A stretch of 38,049 nucleotides of DNA, from contig PLIO01000098.1 in assembly GCA_003140075.1 (NCBI GenBank), forward strand, positions 68,130 through 106,178, read 5' to 3'. The position numbers and the translations under genes were made by a program. Shown piece by piece: positions 7,482 through 15,535 of the stretch (within the stretch, counting starts at the first letter, position 1; every line of letters begins with the position of its first letter). The stretch comes from Acidobacteriaceae bacterium (GTDB taxonomy: Bacteria > Acidobacteriota > Terriglobia > Terriglobales > Acidobacteriaceae). The notes beneath the pieces are model-generated. The model did not search any database and had not been told where the DNA came from. It saw nothing but the letters and a program-made list of their open reading frames with translations.

Positions 7482-8505
7482 TCAATGCTCCCGACTCATG
7501 CTTCTACTTACGCGGTTACGGCGACGCAGATATTTGCGCAGCAAAATGGCCGACGTCACGAGTATGACGATCAAGGTAAAAGTCAGGGCGAGCAGGATCC
7601 GGGTCTGGCTGTGGAGGACGAAGATGCCGGTTTTGGTGTAGAAGCCGTTGAAGGTACGCAGCATTGCGGGCAAGCCGAGGAGATCCTGCTTGGTTAACTG
7701 GAGGACGTGTTCGTTGGGGTGGTAGTGAGAGGCAAGCGGGAGTGTGTCGTTGTTGGCGTTGAGTTCGATGTGGCCGCCGAGGACGTAGGTGACGGGACGA
7801 TTCTTGATGAAATCGGTAACGCGGTTGGCGCTGGCCAGATCGGCGTTGGCATCATCGATGATGAGGCGTCCGGGGGAGGAAAAAATCGCTGGAGAAGAAG
7901 AGCCCGGTCTGGCGATCGTAATAAGAGACGTGGGATGGGTAGTGGCCTGGGGTGGGAATTACATCGATGATGCGATCGCCGAGATCGAGTTGAGCGATGC
8001 CGTTCGGCCAATCTGGAAAGCCGAAATAGTTGCGGACATGGGCGAGGTCGGTGGGAACCACCTCGATGCTCGATTGGTGCTGGAATTGCGAATCGCCGAG
8101 GCGATGATCGAGATGACCGTGGGTGTGGACGACAATGAGAGGTATCTTCGTTTGTCCGGCGGTTTGTCCGGCTTCCGGGAGCAGACTGATTACGGTTTGG
8201 GCTAACGGCATTTGCCTGGGGTCGGCAACATCGCCGGTATCGATCAAGAGCGATTTTGTTGAGCCCACTAGCAGATACATGAAGGGCGCTTCGGCGGTGG
8301 AGCATGGGCTCTCGCGCAGAATGAAGGTTTGGGCGTTGTAGGGATGCACTTGAATTGGAGGTTGCGCGGTCTTGGCGCAATCGGATGCGCCCTCGTTCCA
8401 GTGAACATCCATTGAGCCAGGGGTGAGTTGCGACATGACTGGACGCGCCAGCGCAAGCAGTAGTCCAACCACGGTTAAGGTTTTGGGGCTTCTCTTTGCG
8501 ATCAT
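7482..8505 (-). pseudogene. Metallo-beta-lactamase-fold hydrolase, exported, interrupted by a frameshift
   Basis: The first frame (8505 to about 7873) encodes a signal peptide (TLTVVGLLLALARPVMS) and an MBL-fold domain with the zinc motif HTHGHLDH, the later histidine segment PTPGHYPSHVSYYD and TGLFFSSDF. It then hits a stop at 7852. The next frame continues the same protein: GRLIIDDANADLASANRVTD, VTYVLGGHIELN with the last metal-ligand His, and a C-terminal membrane helix (ILLALTFTLIVILVTSAILL) ending at 7482. The shift lies at a run of five Gs at 7872-7876 (Cs on the coding strand); one base fewer restores a protein of about 340 residues. It begins nine bases after the TetR gene. It may be a real mutation or an assembly error. 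Confidence 0.8.
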
Positions 8506-8514
8506 GGGATTCGA

Positions 8515-9096
8515 CTAAGCCTCCTTCAAGCCGAGCAGCAGGGAATCCAGCGTAGGGAGCCAGAGATTTACGGCACGGTTCAGGCGGGCGCGGTCGCGGG
8601 TGGCGCAGAAATCGAGCATGAAACCGCGCAGTCCGGCCAGAACAACGGTGGCGAGGGCGTACGCCTGCTTGGGCTGGAGGCCTTCGCGATGGAGTGGAGC
8701 GGCCACGAACTCGAGCCAGTCGTTGACGGTGGAACGCAGAAAGTGTTTGTACGGTTTCGGGTGACGGAGGGCGAGTCCGTAGGCCTCGAAGAAGAGGCGG
8801 AAGAGGGGTTCGGACTTGGGCGAGCTCATGTGTCGCCAAACGGCGCGGCAGGCTTGCTCGAAGGTGGCGGCCTGAGTGTGAGCGTAGAGAGTGCGCTGGC
8901 GCTGACGGATCTCCGCGAGGATCTTGATTACCATCTTTTCTTTTGAGCCGAAGTAATAAAGAAGGACGCGAGGGCTGGAGCGTACGGCTTTGGCCAAGGG
9001 CCTGAGGGACAGGTCCACGATGCCATGACGGATGAGATATTGGACGATGGCGTCGAGCAGATCTTCAGGGCGCTTTTCATTCGCGGTGCGGCTCAT
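8515..9096 (-). CDS. TetR-family transcriptional regulator
   Basis: This 193-residue protein has the TetR architecture: an N-terminal helix-turn-helix at about residues 12-55 (AIVQYLIRHGIVDLSLRPLA, then SPRVLLYYFGSKEKMVIKIL) and a C-terminal helical ligand domain. In place of the usual YxxF..K ending it has LLYYFGSKEKM, a conservative variant. It lies nine bases upstream of the MBL-fold gene on the same strand, so it probably controls it and itself. A palindrome TGAAAC-N4-GTTTCA 20 bp upstream of its start is a good operator candidate. The ligand cannot be predicted. Confidence 0.9.
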   Translation of the reverse strand: MSRTANEKRPEDLLDAIVQYLIRHGIVDLSLRPLAKAVRSSPRVLLYYFGSKEKMVIKILAEIRQRQRTLYAHTQAATFEQACRAVWRHMSSPKSEPLFRLFFEAYGLALRHPKPYKHFLRSTVNDWLEFVAAPLHREGLQPKQAYALATVVLAGLRGFMLDFCATRDRARLNRAVNLWLPTLDSLLLGLKEA

Positions 9097-9115
9097 GAAT
9101 GAAGGCTACCATAGA

Positions 9116-9152
9116 TGAAACAGTCGTTTCAATTATGACGACCTTCGTTTCA
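9116..9152 (-). promoter_or_regulatory. Candidate TetR operator upstream of the 8515-9096 gene
   Basis: A perfect palindrome TGAAACAGTCGTTTCA lies at 9116-9131, and a second TCGTTTCAA half-site lies 20 bp away at 9144-9152. The spacing places both on the same helix face, as for paired TetR-dimer sites. Confidence 0.55.
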
Positions 9153-9207
9153 ACTGTCACGGCGAGACTGAAAGAGGTTACGGAAAACCTCGCAGTGGAT
9201 GCACGAG

Positions 9208-9340
9208 GCGTACCTCAGGCGCTGAAGCGCGGGCTGTTTTTCAACGACTTAACGGCACGAATAAATTCGTGCCCTTCCCGATGCGTGCTCGAACTTGAGT
9301 TTTCCGGCAGCTTTTGAGGGTCGCGCCCTTCCCAATACAC
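9208..9340. repeat. Dispersed palindromic host repeat, complete copy
   Basis: It contains CCTCAGGCGCTGAAGCGC, then CGACTTAACGGCACG, a perfect palindrome GGCACGAATAAATTCGTGCC (about 9254-9273), and a tail GAGTTTTCCGGCAGCTTTTGAGG. The same order of blocks recurs at 14270-14445 and, split by the IS, at 3395-3458 plus 6122-6143. Confidence 0.6.
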
Positions 9341-9553
9341 CTAGCGGGCTGCAAGGCAGACTTGATAGGCGACTACCGCCATCATGAAGAGCAGGTAGAG
9401 GCGGAGGGCCCAGAGGACGAGGAGTTCGGGGCCTTTGAGGTGACGGCGGGGGATGAGGTGTTTTTTGGCGCCGACGAGTTGGTCGTGTTCGAGCGAGGAC
9501 AGGACCAGGGTTTCGTCGGCGGCGGAGGGGTGGGGTTCGTTTTTTCTCATCAT
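9341..9553 (-). CDS. Small single-pass membrane protein, hypothetical
   Basis: This 70-residue protein has a charged N-terminus (MMRKNEPHPSAADETLVLSS) and a hydrophobic C-terminal segment at about residues 44-68 (LLVLWALRLYLLFMMAVVAY). AGGAG lies about 11 bases before the start. It follows the Nramp-type gene on the same strand with a 137-bp gap that holds a repeat. No family is recognised, and no link to metal transport is visible beyond position. Confidence 0.45.
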   Translation of the reverse strand: MMRKNEPHPSAADETLVLSSLEHDQLVGAKKHLIPRRHLKGPELLVLWALRLYLLFMMAVVAYQVCLAAR

Positions 9554-9690
9554 TTAGGCTGCAACTCCTAAGCCGCGCTTGTTGAGGCTCCAAGCGAAAA
9601 CAGATTCCTCAGGCCAAAGAACGGCCTTCGGAATGACAAAAGGGGATGTTTTCACTGAACCCATTCTTAGTTTTCTCCCAGCGCCCATTC

Positions 9691-11061
9691 TTACTTCCCT
9701 CCTAAGGCGGTGAAGAGGTTGGGGGCGATGATGCTGATGCCGAAGAGGATGCCGGCGGCGGTCAGGATGAATACGACTGCGGTCGCGAGAATGTTGGCCC
9801 ACAGCGGGCTGACGAGATCGCCCATGATTTCTTTGTCGTTGACCAGCATGAAGAGGAAAACCAAGGCTGGTGGCATGGCAAGGACTGCGACTACGTTTAC
9901 GACGAGGACTACGTAGACCAGAGGCAAGCCGGGGATGAGAACGATGGCTGCGGCAGCCACGGCGCATAGAGTGAGAACGGCGTAGAACGATTTGCCTTCG
10001 CCCATGGGAAGGTTGAGGCTATGGGGTTTGTGGGTGACCTCTCCGAAGGCGTAGGCGGAAGAAGTGGAGATGGTGATGGCGGCGACGATGCCAGCTTCGA
10101 CCATGCCGAGGGCGAAGAGGGATGCGCCGAAGCGTCCGATGATGGGCTGGAGAGCTTGGGCGAATTCGGCGGCCTGAAAATTGTCGGCGGTCATCCGATG
10201 GGCGAAGAGCGGGGCGGTGGCGAGGATGGTGGCGATGGCGGCGGCAGTGGCGAGGGTAGCACCGAGGACCGTGTCGATGCGGCCGAAGCGAATGTCTTTG
10301 GTGGTCATGCCTTTGTCGACGGTGGCGCTTTGCTGGAAGAAGAGCATCCAGGGCGTGACGGTGGCGCCGATATTAGAGAGGATAAATACGATGGTCTGGT
10401 TGTCGAAACCGGGGAGCGGGGTCCAGGTAATCAGGGAATGGCCGACGGTGGGCCAATGCGGGTGAGTCATCAGGGCGACGGGAATGAAGATCAAGTTGAA
10501 GATGGCGGCGGCGAGGGTGATGCGTTCCCAGGTCCAGTAGCGGTGAGACATGAGAGCGGCGTAGAGGATGACGAGGGCGACGAGGATGGCGATCCAGGGA
10601 CGGATGCCGAAGAAGCCGAGGCCGGCGCGGATGGCGATGAACTCGGTGATGAGAGTGAGGAAGTTGCCGATGCCGAGGTCGATCATGGAGAACCATCCCC
10701 AGAAGGGGCCGAAGCGCTCGAAGATGAGTTCGGCGTGTCCGCGATGGGTAGCGGCACCGAGACGAACGGTCATCTCCTGGACGACGATCGCCATGCAGAA
10801 GGTGACAGCAACGAAGGGCAGAAAAAAACCGATGCCAAACTTTGCGCCGGTGGCGGCGTAGGAGAGCATGCTGGGACCATCGTTCTCTCCGAGCATGACG
10901 AGGACGCCGGGACCAACCAACAACCACAGAAGACGCGCTTTAGAGGAAAATCCGCGATGGGAGCGGGCCGCGGAAACACGGACGCGATCATGGGCGCGGT
11001 CGACGTCTTCGTGGGTGATGATTACTACTTCGGTTTCGGTTTGAGGAACGACGGGCTTCAT
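9691..11061 (-). CDS. Nramp-family divalent metal transporter (divergent)
   Basis: This 456-residue inner-membrane protein has about 11 hydrophobic helices in the LeuT-fold Nramp pattern. Canonical Nramp proteins carry DPGN in helix 1 and MPHN in helix 6 as metal ligands. Here the helix 1 region reads GPGVLVMLGENDGPSMLSYA and the helix 6 region ATVTPWMLFFQQSATVDKG, so both motifs are replaced. This places the protein in a divergent branch whose substrate (Mn2+, Mg2+ or another ion) is uncertain. A GTG at 11136 could extend the frame, but a promoter (-35 at 11157-11152, -10 at 11133-11128) would start transcription downstream of it, so ATG 11061 is preferred. A DtxR/MntR-type regulator gene lies just upstream, and both share a palindrome in their promoters. 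Confidence 0.85.
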   Translation of the reverse strand: MKPVVPQTETEVVIITHEDVDRAHDRVRVSAARSHRGFSSKARLLWLLVGPGVLVMLGENDGPSMLSYAATGAKFGIGFFLPFVAVTFCMAIVVQEMTVRLGAATHRGHAELIFERFGPFWGWFSMIDLGIGNFLTLITEFIAIRAGLGFFGIRPWIAILVALVILYAALMSHRYWTWERITLAAAIFNLIFIPVALMTHPHWPTVGHSLITWTPLPGFDNQTIVFILSNIGATVTPWMLFFQQSATVDKGMTTKDIRFGRIDTVLGATLATAAAIATILATAPLFAHRMTADNFQAAEFAQALQPIIGRFGASLFALGMVEAGIVAAITISTSSAYAFGEVTHKPHSLNLPMGEGKSFYAVLTLCAVAAAAIVLIPGLPLVYVVLVVNVVAVLAMPPALVFLFMLVNDKEIMGDLVSPLWANILATAVVFILTAAGILFGISIIAPNLFTALGGK

Positions 11062-11127
11062 CGGCTGAGCTTTGCGGGGAGTTCCCCGCTGCGTTTTGCG
11101 AGTCCGACCGCAGCGAAGATTAGCGTC

Positions 11128-11157
11128 AGTATACACGAATGAATAAACTATGGTTAA
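11128..11157 (-). promoter_or_regulatory. Promoter and candidate metal-regulator box for the Nramp-type gene
   Basis: On the minus strand TTAACC (11157-11152) and TATACT (11133-11128) are separated by 18 bp. The -35 box lies within TAAAC-TATG-GTTAA (11144-11157), a near palindrome that recurs upstream of the regulator gene and of the porin gene. Confidence 0.6.
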
Positions 11158-11194
11158 GAATGATCACCGGGCTAGTGAGGGCGTCGGATCGGAA

Positions 11195-11283
11195 GGGATC
11201 CCCTTCGGCTTCGCTCAGGGCAGGCTTTCGACTTCGCGGATCGATCGCTGTCGCGATCCATCCGCTGCGCTCAGGATGACAGA
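11195..11283. repeat. Intergenic CCTTCGG...GCTCAGG repeat
   Basis: A unit GATCCCCTTCGGCTTCGCTC...AGGGCAGGC is followed by a CGCGGATCGATCGC...GCTCAGGATGACA unit. Related copies lie near 6.19, 13.56, 14.3, 15.28 and 24.6 kb. Confidence 0.55.
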
Positions 11284-11285
11284 GG

Positions 11286-11954
11286 CTACTTGGGGCGCTG
11301 GTCGGTGGGGGAAACCCAGACGCGCGCGGCTGCGGCATGGCCGAGGGATACGTTGCCGGTCGCGGTGGATAAGGCCAGAGTTTGGTCGTAGTTGCGTTCG
11401 AGGATACGCAGTTTTGCTCCGGGACGAATGCCGCGGGCTTCAAGAAACTCGAGCAAGCGGCGGTCGCGCTCGTAGATTCCGCTGACGGCGTAAGCGCTTC
11501 CGGGGACGGAATCGGACAGCAAGAGCAAGCCGCGATGGCGACGACTGGCGGGGCTTTCCATCTCGCTGAGGTTGCCGTGAGGGCAGGCGCCTCGCTTGCC
11601 CAACTTGGCGAGGAGTTTGGCTTCGAAGTCGGGGGAAACGGCGTGCTCCAGACGCTCGGCTTCGTCGTGCACCTTCCACCACTCCATGCCGAAAAGCTCA
11701 GCCAGCATGCGTTCGATGAGGTGGTGGCGGAGCGTGAGTCTACGGGCGATCTTGCGGCCGGCGGCGGTGAGGCGCACGTGTCCATCAGCCTGAACGCGGA
11801 CCAGCCCATCCTTTCTTAGACGACGCAGCGCCATAGTGACGGCGGGCGCGGAGACCTTCAGCCAATCGGCAAGGCGGGCGGAGATGACGGATTCGCCTTC
11901 GCTCTCGGCTTCGAGGATAGCTTTGAGATAGTCTTCCTTGGAGACGGTGATCAT
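11286..11954 (-). CDS. DtxR/MntR-family metal-dependent transcriptional regulator
   Basis: This 222-residue protein has an N-terminal winged helix (about residues 1-65, with SAPAVTMALRRLRKDGLVRV as recognition helix and wing). A dimerisation and metal-binding region follows (LRHHLIERMLAELFGMEWWK, then VHDEAERLEHAVS), where the His and Glu residues match DtxR-family ligands. After GACPHGN comes a C-terminal SH3/FeoA-like domain (residues about 150-215, RRLLEFLEARGIRPGAKLRI). The length fits IdeR/DtxR-type rather than the short MntR type. It probably senses Mn2+ or Fe2+ and represses the adjacent Nramp-type gene. A perfect TATAAT ends about nine bases before the ATG, so the mRNA may be leaderless and autoregulated. 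Confidence 0.9.
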   Translation of the reverse strand: MITVSKEDYLKAILEAESEGESVISARLADWLKVSAPAVTMALRRLRKDGLVRVQADGHVRLTAAGRKIARRLTLRHHLIERMLAELFGMEWWKVHDEAERLEHAVSPDFEAKLLAKLGKRGACPHGNLSEMESPASRRHRGLLLLSDSVPGSAYAVSGIYERDRRLLEFLEARGIRPGAKLRILERNYDQTLALSTATGNVSLGHAAAARVWVSPTDQRPK

Positions 11955-11962
11955 CTGGGAAG

Positions 11963-11990
11963 ATTATACGACGTGCTTAAGCGCGGTTAA
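11963..11990 (-). promoter_or_regulatory. Promoter and candidate autoregulatory box of the DtxR/MntR-type gene
   Basis: On the minus strand TTAACC (11990-11985) and TATAAT (11968-11963) are 16 bp apart. The -35 box lies in TTAAG-CGCG-GTTAA (11977-11990), a variant of the box upstream of the Nramp-type gene. Confidence 0.6.
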
Positions 11991-11995
11991 CCCCG

Positions 11996-12143
11996 TTCAC
12001 CGCGGAGACACGGAGGCGCGGAGAAAACAAGGGCAAGGTCTTAGGTCTTGGGCCTTCAAGAAGCGCAAGCGCCAAAAACAACGACGGCTCCCGGAAATCT
12101 TAATTCCTCTTTTTTCTCTGCGTCTCCGTGGCTCCGTGGTGAA
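11996..12143. repeat. Imperfect inverted repeat with 32-nt arms
   Basis: The arms at 11996-12027 (TTCACCGCGGAGACACGG...) and 12112-12143 (reverse complement TTCACCACGGAGCCACGG...) match at most positions around an 84-bp centre. A half copy lies at 31447-31474. It looks like a small non-coding mobile repeat; no open frame of interest is inside. Confidence 0.65.
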
Positions 12144-12203
12144 AGGATCGTGCGACGTTTGACAGCGTTCCTCTCTTACCCCTAACCTTGAATTTCTCTG
12201 GCT

Positions 12204-13475
12204 ATGAAAGTTCTGGTGCTAGGCAACGGCGGGCGGGAGCATGCGCTGGTGTGGAAACTGCGGCAATCCCCGCGCATTTCGAAGCTGTATTGTGCGCCGG
12301 GCAACGGCGGCATTGCGGACGAGGCGGACTGCCTGCCGGTCGATCTGAAGAGTCTTGCATCCATCGTGGACTTGGGAGAGCAATTGCGGCCGGACTTGAC
12401 GGTGGTGGGTCCTGAGTTGCCGCTGACGCTGGGCGTGGTGGACGAGTTCACGCGACGAGGGTGGGCTGCATTTGGGCCGACGAAGGCGGCGGCGCGGCTG
12501 GAATCCAGCAAGAGCTTTGCGAAGGAATTCTTGCAGCGGCATCGCATTCCCACCGCGGCGTATGCGATTTGCGATTCGGTGGAGGAGGTGCGCGCGGCGT
12601 TGGCGCATTTTCACGCGCCGTTGGTGGTGAAGGCGGACGGATTGGCGGCGGGTAAAGGCGTGGTGATTGCGGCGAGCAAGGAAGAGGCCGCCGATGTTGC
12701 AGCCCAAATGTTGAACGGCAAGATGGTGGGAGAAGCGGGCACGCGCGTGGTGCTGGAAGAATGTTTGACGGGCGACGAAGTATCGTTTCTCGTGTTGAGC
12801 GATGGGGAGCGGGTTGCCCCGCTGGTGGTGGCGCAGGATCACAAGCGGGTGGGCGATGGGGATACCGGACCGAATACGGGCGGGATGGGCGCCTATTCTA
12901 CGCAGACCATCGTCGACGACGAAATGCGCGACTGGCTGGTGCATCACATTGCGCGACCGGTGGTGGAGGGGATGAAGGCCGAGGGTGCGGAATATAAAGG
13001 TGTGCTGTATTGCGGACTGATGATGACGGCGCGCGGGCCGATGGTACTGGAATTCAATTGCCGGTTTGGCGATCCGGAGACGCAGCCGATCTTGATGCGG
13101 CTGGAGAGCGATCTGGTGGAGGCGCTGGAGGCCTCGATTGAGGGGCGCGTGAGCGAGGGGAATTTTAGGTGGTCGCAGGATGCGTCGGTATGCGTGGTGA
13201 TGGCTTCGGGAGGATATCCGGGGACGTTTGAGGTGGGAAAGAAGATCGGGGGACTCGACGAGGCTGCGGCGGTCGAAGGCGTGAAGGTGTTTCACGCTGG
13301 GACCTCGAAACAGAATGGAGAGTTTTATACCGCGGGCGGGCGCGTGCTGGGCGTATCGGCGCGGGCGGCGGAGTTGGAGACGGCGGTGGGGCGGGCGTAT
13401 CAGGCGTGCGAGAAGATTTGGTTTGACGGGGCTCATTATCGGAAGGATATTGCCGGGCGGGCGTTGAGGAAATAG
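12204..13475 (+). CDS. purD: Phosphoribosylamine--glycine ligase (GAR synthetase)
   Basis: This cytoplasmic enzyme of de novo purine synthesis joins glycine to 5-phosphoribosylamine with ATP. It has 423 residues, the normal length. The N-terminal domain starts MKVLVLGNGGREHALVWKL and has APGNGG and VGPELPLTLGVVDEF. The ATP-grasp core shows KADGLAAGKGVVIA (about residues 142-155), VLEECLTGDEVSFLVLSDG, the conserved TGPNTGGMGAYS and FNCRFGDPETQ. The C-terminal domain ends with the usual GARVLGV-like stretch (GGRVLGVSARA). The ATG at 12204 fits the family start; no strong ribosome-binding site is seen. purE follows 178 bp downstream with a repeat between. Confidence 0.97.
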   Translation: MKVLVLGNGGREHALVWKLRQSPRISKLYCAPGNGGIADEADCLPVDLKSLASIVDLGEQLRPDLTVVGPELPLTLGVVDEFTRRGWAAFGPTKAAARLESSKSFAKEFLQRHRIPTAAYAICDSVEEVRAALAHFHAPLVVKADGLAAGKGVVIAASKEEAADVAAQMLNGKMVGEAGTRVVLEECLTGDEVSFLVLSDGERVAPLVVAQDHKRVGDGDTGPNTGGMGAYSTQTIVDDEMRDWLVHHIARPVVEGMKAEGAEYKGVLYCGLMMTARGPMVLEFNCRFGDPETQPILMRLESDLVEALEASIEGRVSEGNFRWSQDASVCVVMASGGYPGTFEVGKKIGGLDEAAAVEGVKVFHAGTSKQNGEFYTAGGRVLGVSARAAELETAVGRAYQACEKIWFDGAHYRKDIAGRALRK

Positions 13476-13556
13476 TTGTAACGATCTTGGTGCGTGCGTG
13501 CTTGGATCAAGGGGCCGGTGACAGGAATTCCTATGTAAGCCATAGGTGACGCGATG

Positions 13557-13622
13557 GCGAAAGGGATCCTTCGGCTGCGGGTGTGCTTCGTTTCACGAAG
13601 CACACCCTCCGCTCAGGATGAC
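13557..13622. repeat. Intergenic repeat between purD and purE
   Basis: GGATCCTTCGGCTGCGGG, an inverted pair GTGCTTCGTTTCACGAAGCAC and a tail CTCAGGATGACAAG form a copy of the CCTTCGG...CTCAGGATGACA family. The inner palindrome could act as a hairpin or terminator after purD. Confidence 0.5.
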
Positions 13623-13653
13623 AAGTGAACGAGAGTTGTCTCGAAGGAGGAGA

Positions 13654-14160
13654 ATGAGTAAGGTGCTGGTATCGATTGTGATGGGGAGCGATTCGGATCT
13701 CGAGATTATGCGCGAGGCGGGAAAGGCGCTGGAGGAATTTGGGATCGCTTACGAGATTGACGTTACGTCGGCGCACCGGTCGCCGGACCGGACGGCGGAT
13801 TTTGCGCGGAAGGCTGCGGGGCGCGGGATTTGCGTGATCATTGCGGGAGCGGGAGGTGCGGCGCATCTGGCGGGAGTGATTGCGGCGCACACGACGCTGC
13901 CGGTGATTGGAGTGCCGATTCCTTCGACATCGTTGCAGGGGATGGATTCATTGCTGGCGACGGTGCAGATGCCGGCGGGGATTCCGGTGGCAACGGTGGC
14001 GATTGGAAAGCCGGGGGCGACGAATGCGGGGATTTTGGCAGCGCAGATGATTGCGCTGGGGGATGGCTCGATGGCGAAGAAGCTTGAGGCGCATAAGGAG
14101 AAATTGGCGCGAGGGGTGGAGGAGAAGTCGAAGAAGTTGAGGAGTTCGCTGGTGGGGTAA
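13654..14160 (+). CDS. purE: N5-carboxyaminoimidazole ribonucleotide mutase (class I PurE)
   Basis: This 168-residue enzyme converts N5-CAIR to CAIR in purine synthesis. AAGGAGGAG ends right before the ATG at 13654, which fixes the start over the longer upstream frame. The signature [20 protein letters not shown], then SAHRSPDRT (active-site His) and [20 protein letters not shown] are all present, as is the class I ending [18 protein letters not shown]. Class I PurE normally works with PurK. No purK lies in this window: the next gene is a PilZ protein on the other strand. Confidence 0.97.
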   Translation: MSKVLVSIVMGSDSDLEIMREAGKALEEFGIAYEIDVTSAHRSPDRTADFARKAAGRGICVIIAGAGGAAHLAGVIAAHTTLPVIGVPIPSTSLQGMDSLLATVQMPAGIPVATVAIGKPGATNAGILAAQMIALGDGSMAKKLEAHKEKLARGVEEKSKKLRSSLVG

Positions 14161-14455
14161 GGAGCCGGCAAAATCTCTCGGGGATCGAAGTTGATCAGTG
14201 GTTCGTTTCTTGCCAAGGCGGCGTGGGTGAACGGTTCGCGAAGAAGGCTGTAAGCAGCGCGGGCGGGTCACCTCAAGCGCTAAAGCGCGTCACATTCTTA
14301 GCGACTTAACGGTACCCTTCGGCGCGCTTCGCTCGCTCAGGGCAGGCTCAGGACAAGTCGTGCCCTACCCCAGCATTTCGAGGGTCGAGTTTTTCGGCAA
14401 ACTGTGAAACAGTGCCCTTTCAAAGCCACAGCATTCGGCGACGAATTTCCTAAGA
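14161..14455. repeat. Intergenic palindromic host repeats
   Basis: No gene is seen. From about 14270 it reads CCTCAAGCGCTAAAGCGC, CGACTTAACGGTACCCTTCG, GCTCAGGGCAGG, then ACAAGTCGTGCCC and GAGTTTTTCGGCAAACTGTG. This is the block order of the 9208-9340 copy, interrupted by a CCTTCGG...CTCAGGGC unit. Confidence 0.55.
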
Positions 14456-14462
14456 TCCCAAA

Positions 14463-15137
14463 CTAAGTTCTTGATCGCAATGACCGCATGGGTTTTCTGG
14501 CGAACGGGGCGAGAGACTCCAGAAAGCGGCGAATCTGGTTGCGGTCCTCTTCCGAGATCTGAACGAACTTCAAGCCAATGCCCAGGCCGGGGGTTCTATG
14601 GGCAACCTGGGCGTCGGCCCAGGATTTAGTTTGTCCGAACCAAATGCCAACTCTCAGCTTGGTTCCCGGTTGCAAGGGGATTGGCATCTCGATGTAACAT
14701 CCACCAAGGCTGAGGTCGGCTACGGTACCCCAGAAAGAAGCTCCCTGGACGTGAACCTCGACCGAGTTCTGGCATCGGAAACGGGGAGCGATGCGGTGTT
14801 CGACACTGGCCAACTGAAAGTCATCGACTGCGTCCGGGGGCAGGGGGAAGTCCCAGAGAGGTTTTTGGGGAGCGATGTTGAGCAGGCCGACGTGGCCTGC
14901 TTTTGGTGTTCCGGCACCGCCGATCCACTTTACACGGAAGTGCACTCGATTGGCGCCGTAGGTTAGTCCGACAATCTCGTCGAGGTTGAGTTTGGAGCGA
15001 ACTGCGGCCAGTTCTGCCCCGTTACGGCTGATGCTGACGGTGAGGACCTTCTCGGAGAAGACCTGACCGGCGCTGTCGGTGCCGAAAATGCGTACCGGGA
15101 CTTCGACTTGCTTGCGGGGCTGGCTACGCCTGCCCAT
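14463..15137 (-). CDS. PilZ-domain protein, probable c-di-GMP effector
   Basis: The 224-residue protein has two PilZ-like halves. The C-terminal half carries the c-di-GMP signature: RIAPRFRC (RxxxR) at about residues 115-122, and later ADLSLGGCYIEMPIPLQPGT (D/NxSxxG) at about 141-160. The N-terminal half (RSQPRKQVEVPVRIFG, then SISRNGAEL) resembles a second, degenerate PilZ barrel. No output domain or membrane segment is attached, so it probably acts by binding a partner. It stands alone, flanked by repeats on both sides. Its target process cannot be deduced from the neighbours. Confidence 0.88.
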   Translation of the reverse strand: MGRRSQPRKQVEVPVRIFGTDSAGQVFSEKVLTVSISRNGAELAAVRSKLNLDEIVGLTYGANRVHFRVKWIGGAGTPKAGHVGLLNIAPQKPLWDFPLPPDAVDDFQLASVEHRIAPRFRCQNSVEVHVQGASFWGTVADLSLGGCYIEMPIPLQPGTKLRVGIWFGQTKSWADAQVAHRTPGLGIGLKFVQISEEDRNQIRRFLESLAPFARKPMRSLRSRT

Positions 15138-15282
15138 CGTTCGAGCGACCTCACTGGTGTTCAGGTGGGAGGAACTTCGGAATCAGTAGTACAGAATAGC
15201 TGGAGCGGGGACGGTTCTCAAGAAACCAAAGTTTGCGGGGCTGGCTCAGTTTGAAAGGGGCGGCTGTGTAGGCAAGGGAGAT

Positions 15283-15510
15283 CCCCTTCGGCAAGCTCAG
15301 GGCAGGCTCTCGTCCGCTGGTGAAAACGTGGGCCTTCGGGATGACGCCGGAGGGGCGCAATCGTTAAGGACTTTCAAATTGAGCCACTATCGAAGTGTGC
15401 GGGGCTGTTGCAGATTCACGAGACGCGGCGAAAAGCCTCGCTGCGCGAGGCGGACAGCCCCTTCGGCTCCACTCAGGGCAGGCGGGGCGGCTGTCCCCAC
15501 ATAAAACAAC
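15283..15510. repeat. Long intergenic repeat, partner of the copy near 24.6 kb
   Basis: About 110 bp at 15283-15393 (AGATCCCCTTCGGCAAGCTC, ...GGTGAAAACGTGGGCCTTCG, ...TTCAAATTGAGCCACTA) recurs with changes at 24600-24716. A shorter CCTTCGGCTCCACTCAGGGC unit and GGCGGCTGTCCCCAC follow at about 15459-15501. Confidence 0.6.
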
Positions 15511-15535
15511 CGGCATCGGCTGTCCAATACGACTG

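Noticed and set aside
7694-8839. A 381-codon minus-strand frame
   Set aside because: It overlaps the MBL and TetR genes in another frame and has Arg/Pro/Ser-rich composition without any motif.
10021-11142. A 373-codon open frame on the plus strand
   Set aside because: It is antisense to the Nramp-type gene. Its Gly/Asp/Glu-rich, repetitive product is what the reverse of a GC-rich membrane-protein gene gives, and no domain is visible.
12219-13436. A 405-codon minus-strand frame opposite purD
   Set aside because: It is His/Arg/Leu-rich antisense shadow of a conserved enzyme.
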